Assembly: GCA_021234155.1 (NCBI GenBank)
Contig: JAJEKV010000049.1
Span: forward strand, 7,970,036-8,034,035
From: Isoetes taiwanensis
Taxonomy: Eukaryota; Streptophyta; Lycopodiopsida; Isoetales; Isoetaceae
Direction of reading: 5' to 3'
Length of the DNA stretch: 64,000 bases
Shown: piece after piece, positions 34,955 through 44,146 of the stretch
How the letters are laid out: each line of letters starts with the position of its first letter
How positions within the stretch are numbered: the stretch's first letter is position 1
Made by a program: the position numbers and the translations under genes
Notes under the pieces: generated by a model
What the model saw: only the letters and a program-made list of their open reading frames with translations
What the model was told of the DNA's origin: nothing
The model's database searches: none

Positions 34955-35038
34955 TGATCTAGCGAAGAAGGGAGTGTCAAACGGATGCAGAAGCACCTTA
35001 GGGAGCTGGAAGATCGCCTAAGCAGTGAAGAGCAAACT

Positions 35039-35046
35039 TATTTATA
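35039..35046 (-). promoter_or_regulatory. TATA box of element A ORF2
   Basis: On the minus strand TATAAATA, preceded by TTAGGGTTTTCCC and followed after 85 bp by the ORF2 ATG. It matches the plant TATA consensus and the position of the TATA-like box in element B. Confidence 0.6.
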
Positions 35047-35226
35047 GAAAAAGGGAAAACCCTAATTTTTGGATGACCTAACATTTACTGGGATTGGGTG
35101 ATTCTGATCTATTAAAGGGTGCAATTGAGAGTTTGAAGACTACTTCTAGGGTTGGAGCATGCTAAGATGGGCTAACGAACCTATTGCAACAATTTGAAGA
35201 TCATTTGGTGAAGAAATTGGGGCGAG

Positions 35227-35293
35227 GTCTCACACGTTGCGCCCAGACCGATAATGAAAAGTTCATTTTCTGTCCTGGCGCGACGTGTGAGAC
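35227..35293. repeat. 67-bp palindrome, copy 1
   Basis: GTCTCACACGTTGCGCC pairs with GGCGCGACGTGTGAGAC (one mismatch). A second inner pair runs TGAAAA/TTCATTTTC. It lies about 180 bp upstream of the ORF2 TATA box in transcription direction. Confidence 0.9.
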
Positions 35294-35425
35294 ATAGGTT
35301 CTAAATGGGCTAAACTTAATCAATTTGGCTAATCTAAGGCTGTAATTCTACTAAACTCGCCAAGTTAGGCAGAATTGACCCCTTATTTGGTCGATTTGGA
35401 GCAGTTTTGGGCATTTTTGGGCATG

Positions 35426-35492
35426 GTCTCACACGTTGCGCCCAGCCCGAAAATGAGAATCTCATTTTCTGTTTTGGCGCGACGTGTGAGAC
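35426..35492. repeat. 67-bp palindrome, copy 2
   Basis: Same outer arms as copy 1; inner arms GAAAATGAGA/TCTCATTTTC are perfectly paired. Starts 199 bp from copy 1. The strand as given contains TTTTGGCGCG, which resembles an E2F site; the other copies have TCCTGGCGCG or TCCTAGCGCG. Confidence 0.9.
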
Positions 35493-35636
35493 ATCGTCTC
35501 AATTTTGCTCAAAAACTCTAATTTGACCAAAACAAAAGCTAGAATTCATTTTCTTAACCTATTTAAACAAGATTAGGCACATTATTTACCCACAAAATTC
35601 TTTATATTAACAAAATTTTCTGTTATTTACAAAATC

Positions 35637-36881
35637 TCAAGGGCGTTCCCCCTTGATATGCCTGGCAAGATACATATCCTGCCTCATGAGGGTGACCCTC
35701 TTTGCGTGTCTTTGTCGCGGCCGTCAAATCTTCAAAATCGCAGACTATTTTTCGCCTCTGCTGCCTCCTGTAAGCACAGCAGCATTTCATCGGTCACGCG
35801 CATGTCCGTGTTGTACTCCTGGATTACTTCACGGACCAAGCGTTGAAACGGTGCCCGGGGGATCAAGAGTCTGGAAGTGCCGGATCTCCTTGAGGGCTCT
35901 GTCCTCTAACTTTTTCCTGTTGGTCCGCTTCTTCCCTGGTGCTCTGGGAGGCTTGGGCTTTGGTGGTGGCGGCTTCAGGGTCTGACTCCTCGTCGGGTGT
36001 CCGCCTTCAATTGTCTGTACCCTGTGCTGCTGGTAATAGGCATTGTATGCCTCCCACTTCGCCATATAGGCGTTGTGCTCCTTGATCCTCTTCTGATAGA
36101 CCTTTACGGGGTCTATCACATATGCTTCCCGTTCGCGCCGGCGGGCTTTGACTCTATCCACGTCGGGGGAATGGTAGGGCTTCATGGCCTGTCGGTTCTT
36201 TGCTCATCAGGCACCACCTGCTCCGGTACCTCCTTCTCTGCGAGTGGGGGTTTCGAAGAGCTTGCCCCCTCTGTGTTGGGGACATAGTCCTCGTCCGAGT
36301 CGTCGGTAGAAGGGAGGTCTCAAAACGCGACGGCTCGTTGATGACCGGGGGCCCCGCGCCCTCTTGCCTACACTGTATCACCCTTCGCCGCCGCCTTAAA
36401 GCCCACATTGCTTCTTCGATTCGACTCGCCCAGAACTCACGGTTGGGTTGTCGCCCGGCTTCTCTTTGTCCTCTTCTCAGTAGCAGCTCCTATCTTCATA
36501 CTGGCGATGAAGCTGGCCTTAAAGATCTGCTTCTTCGCCGGGGGTAAGCCCCGAGGCTTTGCTCTGCCTCTCCTCTTCTTCTTGCGGGGGGCCCCAAACG
36601 GTTTGTTGTTCGACGGTCGGTATCCTCTACGCTCTCGTTCCTCCCTGCTTCTCCTTTCCTCCTCGGCGATTTCTTCGAGGATTTGCTGCATAATGTCCGA
36701 GAGCTCTTCTTCTATGACCTCCCGTCGGTGCGCTCCGGTTAAGTCACCCCTTAACGATGAAGATTCCCCTTGCAGGAGAAGGCGTTCTCGAAATACCCTT
36801 TGAATCAGTCCGGGGTCATTGTATTTGGATGATGTGCTTCAATGAGCTTCCCTACTTGATCTGTTTACGTTCGAGGGCCAT
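35637..36881 (-). pseudogene. Element A ORF1: charged protein with C-terminal histone H3 fold (frameshifted)
   Basis: Homologue of B ORF1, about 1245 bases against 1305. The minus-strand ATG at 36881 starts MALERKQIK, then a stop or shift. Further on come VIEEELSDIMQQILEEIAEE and a very basic/acidic linker, then HNAYMAKWEAYNAYYQQHR and a Pro/Lys-rich hinge. The H3 fold follows: RALKEIRHFQTL (alpha-N), a shift near 35860, LIPRAPFQRLVREVIQEYN (alpha-1), LLCLQEAAEA (alpha-2), a shift near 35750, DFEDL, a shift near 35715, and HAKRVTLMRQDMYLARHIKG (loop 2, alpha-3), with a stop at 35637. EIRHFQ, LIPRAP and TLMRQD are closer to centromeric H3 than to canonical H3, but loop 1 is not lengthened. A TATA box and two palindromes lie upstream. 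Confidence 0.8.
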
Positions 36882-36984
36882 GTTCGACGGTTCGCCGACG
36901 TCGAGACTCTGGCCCAAAAGATCGCCTTGGCAAAGAGAGCAAATTTTCTAAAGGGTATATAAAATTTGGGAGGGGGTTCGAGGT

Positions 36985-36994
36985 CTATTTATAG
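36985..36994 (-). promoter_or_regulatory. TATA box of element A ORF1
   Basis: On the minus strand CCCCTATAAATAGACC, a textbook plant TATA box, 104 bp before the ORF1 ATG. It is well separated from the LTR (over 500 bp), so ORF1 probably has its own promoter. Confidence 0.65.
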
Positions 36995-37068
36995 GGGTCG
37001 ATTTTAGGTCAAACTTCAAGCTACCTTTCTGGGTTGCCTAAAACATCTAAAACACCTAATTAATCAAG

Positions 37069-37135
37069 GTCTCACACGTTGCGCCCAGCCCGAAAATGAA
37101 AAAGTCATTTCCTGTCCTAGCGCGACGTGTGAGAT
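37069..37135. repeat. 67-bp palindrome, copy 3
   Basis: GTCTCACACGTTGCGCC ... AGCGCGACGTGTGAGAT; inner arms CGAAAATGA/TCATTTCC. About 75 bp upstream of the ORF1 TATA box. Confidence 0.9.
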
Positions 37136-37270
37136 ATGGTGGGACCCACTATCAAATTTAATACTTGTTAAGCATGTAACATGCCAATTCTACTGATTCT
37201 TAGCTTAAAATTAGAATTATCGAGTTATTTTACTGTGATTCATGACATTTCTTAATGTTCCAAGCTGAAT

Positions 37271-37337
37271 GTCTCACACGTTGCGCCCAGCCCGAAAATG
37301 AAAAAGTCATTTCCTGTCCTGGCGCGACGTGTGAGAC
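37271..37337. repeat. 67-bp palindrome, copy 4
   Basis: Same sequence as copy 3 with intact outer arms. Starts 202 bp from copy 3 and 195 bp from the PBS. Confidence 0.9.
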
Positions 37338-37531
37338 CACCCTACTTTTTGAAGGTTGGCTCACCAATTTTAGTCTTTTTATGTTTTCATTCATTTTTAA
37401 CTGTTACTAGCTTAGCGTGAACTACAAAAATGAGAAAAAAAAAATTTCCCATTTTTCGAGGTTTAAGGATCCTATCAGTTAGTACTAATGGGAGCATGGT
37501 CAGTGCTTTGCTCTTGGTCACCAAGAACATT

Positions 37532-37543
37532 GCTCTGATACCA
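37532..37543 (-). promoter_or_regulatory. Element A primer-binding site (initiator tRNA-Met)
   Basis: On the minus strand TGGTATCAGAGC, one base inside the 5' LTR. Same primer as element B. Confidence 0.94.
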
Positions 37544-37544
37544 C

Positions 37545-39574
37545 TGTGACGTCCGCTACTCGTATACGGTGCACTCACCGTATACAAACAGGAGTTCATC
37601 CCCCGTACCAGTGTTGTATCCGTACGGGTACGGTAACTTTCAAGTACTTAGCGTACCGTACCAGAGGTACGGTACGTACGAAATAAAAAATGCATTGTTT
37701 TTGTGTCAAATTTTGGTAGTTTTCAACACAAGTACGGTAAGTATTTTATAGGTACGGTACGTATTTTATAGGTATTTTTAAGGTATTGTAAGTATTTTAT
37801 AAGTATTTTATAGGTACGGTACGTATTTTATAGGTACGGTAACAACACTTTTTAACGTACTTGTTTTTTTTTCGGTACGTTAAAAACTCAGAGGTACGTT
37901 ACGAGGTATGATACGTAAAATACTTACAGTACCGTACAGGTACGGTAAGTATGTAACAACACTGCCCCGTACCAGCTCCGTGCCGATACAGGGCCCTCCA
38001 CATGACACTGCAACCGTGACGGGTTCCAGTGGGAAGAGTGAAGGGGTCATTTTACCCCGTCTCCCTCAGGGCCTACCCAGCTGCGGAAGCGTAAACATAC
38101 ATGTCAGTATATAGCATCAGCACATATCCACCTCGAAGGGTGGTCCATCACATCTGCATAAACAAGGTGAGCACAATACATATGGGGAGTCCTACCCAAG
38201 GCTCAGACTCAAGGGGTTGACTGACGGCTTGGGTCTCCAGAGTTCATTGCAGACAGAATTCATAGCAATGGATTTGGCTGGCATATGAACATGGCATAGG
38301 GTTGTCCACTCCATCCGCCCCTCCTGTGCACACTTTGCGTAGTAAATTTGAAAAGTGTCGGGACTGATTGTAGCCAGCATGGGATGCATAGCCAAAGGGG
38401 CTATTCCCCGGTTTCATCTCCCGATTCCGATGGGGCGGGAAGGGATCACTCCCTCGAGGAGATGTACCTGCCGACTCTAGGTGACTAGAGGGCCCCTTTG
38501 CCCGTGTTATTTGAACCCACCGGAAAGTGAACACCACTTCACGGGTGTCGAGTCCATGCCTTACCCTTTTCGGTGGTAAGCCATTAGACCTAGTCACAAT
38601 GATCCCAAAGTGGGCCTTACACACGGAGGGATCGTTCAAGAGTCGAAACAGGGAACCTCCTTCTTAGCCGGTCGGCCCCTTCACCCACAACCGTGTGTGG
38701 TTCTTGTACCTGAGGCGAATCTATAATGTGCTAGAGAGGCTAATCTAGGAGCATCTACTACCAAGCTTTAGGTCTCTACCCCCCTTCCCAATAAAAGGAG
38801 TTCATAGAGATACATCCTCTACATACATCACAGAAGAACTAAAGAACTATATCTAAGCTATATCATAGGGTTAGGTTCTTTAGTTAGAGTCTGGTATCTA
38901 GAGATCTAGAGAGCTGCTATGGGCAATTTAATAGGCTAAACCTACTGATTCTATGACTGAAACATGGTTTAAGCTATTAAATTGCCTAAATACCTGATCC
39001 TTGAGTGGCTCCTCCTGACCTGAGCTCAACCATCCTGCTGAAACGCTCGAATCAAGGGAAACTAATGGTGCAATTCTCCTAGGCAGAGTCTGGGAGGCGG
39101 TTTTGGCTCTTGAGGCAGCCAAGACAGAGCTCTAAAACCCTAGAAACGAAAAATGGGCAAGTTAGGGTTTCCCTCCTTAAATAGACATGGGGTTGGCTAG
39201 GGTTTCCAATTATCCCCTTTAGGCATGTGGGATAATTGGGAATGGGCCCACTTGCCTTTAATGGTTAGGTGGCAAAATGTGCCCACATGGAAATGTGTGC
39301 CCACATTAATGTGTACATTGGAAAATGTGCACATTAATTGCACCCTTGGGTATGGCCCACTTGGCATGAAGTGTCCATGTGGAAATGTGTGCCCACATTA
39401 ATGTGTACATTGGAAAATGTGCACATTAATACTAATGCACAATCTTAGCAAGTTGCCCCCTAGGGCTACTCACTTGGCCACACGTCGGCGTACACGTCAG
39501 TCGGAGTGGCGTGTACGCATGACGAGGCAGTACAGTATACGTCCTGGGACCGTATACTGTCCTGGAACGTCACA
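37545..39574 (-). repeat. Element A 5' LTR (carries a MITE)
   Basis: TGTGACGTCC ... AACGTCACA. 2030 bp; 1666 bp after removing the MITE and one target duplication, against 1665 bp for the other LTR. Divergence from the 3' LTR is concentrated at 38331-38720. The remainder is nearly identical. Confidence 0.93.
37609..37964. mobile_element. hAT-type MITE (356 bp) inside element A 5' LTR
   Basis: Terminal inverted repeats CAGTGTTGT/ACAACACTG are flanked by a perfect 8-bp target duplication CCCCGTAC (37601-37608 and 37965-37972). The 3' LTR shows the empty site CCCCGTACCAGC. An 8-bp duplication with CA-GTG ends points to the hAT superfamily. There is no coding capacity. The interior is built of repeated GGTACGGTACGTATTTTATA-like units. 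Confidence 0.93.
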
Positions 39575-39579
39575 AGATC
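39575..39579. repeat. Target-site duplication of element A (right)
   Basis: AGATC, identical to 12663-12667. Confidence 0.93.
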
Positions 39580-39758
39580 CATGGCCATCGAGAAGTTTGG
39601 TGCTCTCGCCCGTTCACAAAATTTTCGTATGATTAGACGGCAAGGGAGAAACATAGCCGGAAAAACGGGTTTTGGCCGGAAAACCCATTTTTTTTGCCAA
39701 TGTAACGCCGGAAAAAAGGGCACACCGGCATCAGCAAGACACCCCAAAAACTTTTTAA

Positions 39759-40954
39759 CTAACTCACATACCTGGTGTCGCCTAATTCGGAGGTGACTTA
39801 GCCGTCGAATCACTCCATGAATTGTGGATATTTTCTCTAGATCTTGCTTCAATAACCACATTGCATCTTCCACAAACAAGTGTTTTCACTTGACCAAATA
39901 CTGAAGGAATTCCGACCTTCTTGCCTTCTTGAATGACTTATCAAGAAGGCTTTTGGGAACAATCTCATGTTGTTCCTCACTCATTTACAACAAAGTTGGA
40001 GTCTCCAAGATCTCCTCAGGATTGGAGGTACTGTTGGGCCTTACAACCCAACATATCAGATCATTGTGGATTCCATTTCCGTTAGTATTTCCTTTTCAAT
40101 CCCTTCATTTTTTATACCACTCTTGTTTTATTTCCTTAGTTGCACTAGCCTATATCCCATAGCTTTTCTGTATCTTGATCTCTTTCTTTCCCATTAGCCA
40201 ACAAAAAGCATAGACCTACTGCACTTCTGGAGCATCACGAGAAAGAATAAGCATAATATCCTCTTGAATTTATTCGCAACTAACCTTTAATATTCATTAT
40301 TTTGGGCAATTTCTTTACTGCAGTCGAATGCCCCATTGAAGACCTTGGAGAAGACCCCTTATGGAGAAACATCACCTAGGAATTGCTGAAGATCCATCAT
40401 GGACGAGTTCACTGCGATGCGACGTACACTCGTAGAAGATCATTGTTGAAGACCCCACCATGGGATGAGTTCGTGAATCCATTTGTAGAAGACTGTAACA
40501 TGGAGGATAATCTGTACAAGACCCTTATGGGGACATGCACGTAGAAGATACCACATGGACGTTAACTATAGAAGACCTCGTATTGAGGAAAAGCACACGA
40601 AAACATCTTAAAGTTCTAATATTCATCCTAAGCGATTTGCATGCAAAGCATATGACCTCAGCCATTTACCGTTCTGAGCAAATAAACAGATGGTAGCATT
40701 TTATTGTTTTGTGAGCAAGCACATATATGGCAATGTTTCATTGTTTTGGACAACTAGGTTTTAAGATATGACACTTGGGACATATCCTTTTCTTTGGCGA
40801 CGAAAATGCAGAGTAATCAAGATTACAAGGTTGCGAAGACATTTATTGGCACAACTTACAGAAATATAGCGCATGTTCTACTGGTTGAACAGAGTTACAG
40901 CAGTTGCCTTGCCCCCCTTGCAATTTTGAGACATGCTTTTAATACAGGTTATAA
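39759..40954. repeat. Composite dispersed repeat, copy 2 (partner at 4056-5240)
   Basis: Nearly identical to copy 1, including the antisense chromodomain remnant (39763-40028) and the GAAGACC-rich part. It has extra bases at about 40459-40470 (CCATGGGATGAG). It lies only 180 bp beyond the right end of element A. Sequence after 40954 (TTTGTGCAG) is unlike copy 1. Confidence 0.85.
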
Positions 40955-42406
40955 TTTGTGCAGGCAGATGAGCTAGCAGCCTATAGATGTTGATATGCGA
41001 CCTCAACAATGATTTGTTGTTTTGCAAACAAAGTTGCAAGCATATGGCTTTAACATGGGCAAGTTACCTTTACTGCAAAATGAGCCATTATCTCTCTTTA
41101 TTCATATTTGGTCAAATTTATATAATATTGGTTGACAAAATCACCTGATGATATTTTCGACCTAAACCTAAACCAGCGTGAGCTCCTTTTCGGTGAATAG
41201 AATGGATCGTGGAGGCAAGAATAGAATCTACCAATCTCAGATAGTTGATTGCGGCATGCCAAGGGAACGGTGGAGAAAATATAGGAGGATTCTGGAAGCG
41301 GCAGAGGGAGGCATCAAAACAGGTTCGTGAGCATTCATTTCAGCAATTTTTTGGGGTTCAAAGCAGGGCAGAACTATTTTCAATTGCAGAGGGAACAGGA
41401 TGATTTGTGACCCTTGTGTTGAATGTAGTTGGATAGGTTCTGCAAGTATATCAGCATATTCAATTTCGAAATTGGTGAAGAAGCATACCCAGTTACAGAG
41501 GGAACAGGAGGATCTGAGGCCTTGTGTTGAATGGAATTGGGAAAGTGCTGATTCCAACTGATCCAAATACGAATTTGGTGTAGATGTCCATTTATGTTGC
41601 AGATCTGGAGCTTCATTTTGAAGAAGTTCCATTCATTCTATTGAAGATCACTTTCAGTTGCTGAGGATATATATCAGAGATACTATTCTATCATTCCTCC
41701 GGAAAAATAGCATTGTGCTGCTCAAAGTTCTGAAATACATTAGGGCTTTTTCAAAACATGACAACTAAGCCAAATGAAGATAAATGAACTACCAATCAGA
41801 AATCAGAGCCTGACGGGTCCAGTCAGCAAAATGATATGGTTTAAGATTAATAACTAATAATGGTGCTCGGGGGAGTGGCCTTGCATGGAACAATATTTAT
41901 TGATATGATCAAGTAAGAAAGTCATCCAGTATGTCTAAGCCTTGCTATTATCAAAGAGAGAGCTAAAAATAAACCTTGACCTTTATTTAGAAGCAAAAAG
42001 GCAAAAAAAGAGTGTTGTTACCTATAAATAGAAGGACAACTTTGAGACGTGATATCTCCGCGACCACAACTCAGAAATCGGCGATCCTTACCTTGTTGGA
42101 AAGTGCATAGGGGTCTAAGTTGACTGCACAACTAGATCTGCTTCTTCCTATGTTGATGATGTGCCTAGTCTTACCTTCTAGTATCTTCTCTTATTCCTTG
42201 CTTGATCATATCATTAGAAGGAATTCATGTAACACCAGTGGTTGGTGGCTAGAAAAAGAGTTTGTTCTTATACAGTCTTGCGGAGTAGCTTGACTTGGTG
42301 ATATCTCTTCTAGTTGGTCCGGTTGGGTGGTAAAACGAGTACCCTGTGGTATTTTTTTTTCTAATAAGTTGATGAATTTGCAGGAAGAATAGAGCATTCG
42401 TAACAC
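40955..42406. other. Intergenic with a short tandem duplication
   Basis: No gene recognised. A unit of about 120 bp containing CAGAGGGAACAGGA and CCTTGTGTTGAATG occurs at about 41386 and again at about 41496. Confidence 0.5.
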
Positions 42407-42747
42407 AAAACTGTTATAACTAACTCACTGGATCATATTTTCTAGCATAACTATTGATAGAAAAGTCCAAATGAGCTCTCGTTTAGTGCAATAGATAGAT
42501 ATCATTGAGATCTTTCCAACCTTAGGTGCTTTGAACATATTTTAACCACTTATGATAGTCAAAACTCCAAAAAATATGGTTTTTACTATTTTTTACTATT
42601 CTTCGGGGCTGAAAGATATGTAAACCACCCAAGATTGGAAAGATCTCAATGAGATCTATCTATTGCACCAAACAAGAGCTCATTTAGACTTTTCTATCAA
42701 CACTTATGCTAGAAAATGTGATCCAGTGAGTTAGTTATAACTGTTTT
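42407..42747. repeat. Foldback inverted repeat, about 123-bp arms
   Basis: 42407-42529 is the reverse complement of 42625-42747 with a few mismatches (arms begin AAAACTGTTATAACTAACTC). The 95-bp loop contains TTTTTACTA twice. No clear target duplication, no coding capacity. It may be a foldback MITE or an inverted duplication that could give hairpin RNA. Confidence 0.88.
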
Positions 42748-43089
42748 GCTTACTGGATTACCAGTTCTGTTTTTTGATTGGTAGTTCATATAGCTTAGTC
42801 AGCAGTTCTTAGAAGGCCCTTTTATGATCTCAAAAAATCTCTAATGATTCCATAATGTGCTGTATTTTTCAATACAAAAAGGTCTATGCTTTGTTGGTTT
42901 TCTTGTCATATTATCTTTTCTATTGCTTCTTTTAATACTGATCATTTTTTCCTGAACCATTCTCTTGGCTCTTCCTTCATATGATTATTCTACCTTGTCT
43001 TTCACAACTATCTATCCATCCCACCATCTTATAGTTCTTGAAACCACTTACCTTTAGAAATATTTTCCAAGTGATTACCATGATGATTC
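42748..43089. other. Spacer, nothing recognised
   Basis: A/T-rich, no frame or repeat of note. Confidence 0.4.
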
Positions 43090-44146
43090 CCAGCTCCAAG
43101 CTATCATCAGGTACATTTCTTAAGAAGACTTACATTGAAGACTTTATGGGCGTTTAAGTGAGCATGGAGATCAAGCTTGTAGGATTGGGTACTTACTCTT
43201 TCAATAACTTTAAAAGGTCCTGCCCATCGTGGAGCAAGCTTCTTGTAGTTGTCGATCCAGAGCTTGGCCTACTTGACTTTAATCTTGAGCCACACGCTAT
43301 CTCAACCTGAAATTCCCTTACCATCGTATGTTTGTCTGCCAAACTCTTTTGACGGTTTCTTGCAGCTGACAAATATCCTCGAACTTCCTCCACTAACTGC
43401 TGCATATCTGACAATATATGTTGAGAGACTTCTACCTTTAACACAGGATTGTGCCAGCAGGTATCGGGTGTGCAGCATTAATAGCCATATTTAATCATAA
43501 AGGGGGGAATCTGAGATGATTCTGGCTTGGTGCTATTGAATGCAAATTCAACCAAGTAGATATAGTCCTCCCACTTCGACTGCTTATTCTAGACATAGTT
43601 CTCAACATATATTCTAGAATTCTATTTGTCCGCTTCATCTGAAAATTTGGTTGAGGATGATGTGATGTATTCATGCAGAGCTTTGACATGATAGTGCTGA
43701 AGAAATCATTCCAGAAGGCGCTTTATGAACTTTGGGTCCCTATTGGAGATGATCTCTCTAGGCATCCCATGCAGCCTAAAGTTCTCTTTTGCAAATAGTA
43801 GATAGATAGATAGTAGTTTTCGCGGTATCTAGGGTTGTGTCTGTGGTTCAACATGGCCGAAAGTGTGTCATCTTCGACAACTTGCTGACCACTAACATTA
43901 ACGCATCGTAGCCCCTTGCTACTCTTGGGAGGCCCATTTTGAAATCTATGTTGACTACTTCTATTTGGCATTTGGCAATACCAAGGATTCCAAGGCTCCT
44001 GAGATTTGGAATTGCTTTGCCTTCATTTGCTGGCATAACTGGCACTCTTGGATGTACCTCGCTATATGCTTCTTCGTGCCTGGCTAGAAGCAAGTACTTC
44101 TAATCTTGAAATACGTCTTCATGAGTCCTGCATATGGCCGGCGATA
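43090..44146 (-). pseudogene. Old Ty3/gypsy remnant: integrase part
   Basis: The minus strand resembles the integrase of A and B: QMKRTNRILEYMLR, a VEVSQHILSDMQQLVEEVRG stretch (43380-43440), VNIDFKMGLPRVARGYDAL and VSKLSKMTHF (43848-44000). Many stops and frame changes indicate an older copy. It is cut at 44146 in the zinc-finger sequence coding for HNSIAGHA. Confidence 0.85.

Larger units (their letters stand above)
12668..39574 (-). mobile_element. Element A: complete Ty3/gypsy chromovirus with nested insertions
   Basis: Bounded by two direct LTRs (1665 bp, and 2030 bp including a MITE) with TGTGAC...GTCACA ends and AGATC target duplications. Minus-strand order: 5' LTR, PBS (initiator tRNA-Met), ORF1 with H3 fold, ORF2, gag, protease, RT, RNase H, integrase, chromodomain, PPT, 3' LTR. 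Element B interrupts integrase at 16259-29456. Without element B and the MITE the unit is about 13.3 kb, large for a chromovirus because of the two extra genes. The domain order identifies Ty3/gypsy, and the chromodomain after integrase identifies a chromovirus. Confidence 0.93.

Noticed and set aside
35637-36185. Calling element A ORF1 a true CENH3
   Set aside because: A few CENH3-like residues are present, but loop 1 is not lengthened and the copy is frameshifted. The resemblance is noted without assigning identity.
37609-37964. Satellite expansion within the LTR rather than a transposon
   Set aside because: Exact inverted ends and a perfect 8-bp target duplication with an intact empty site show a discrete insertion.
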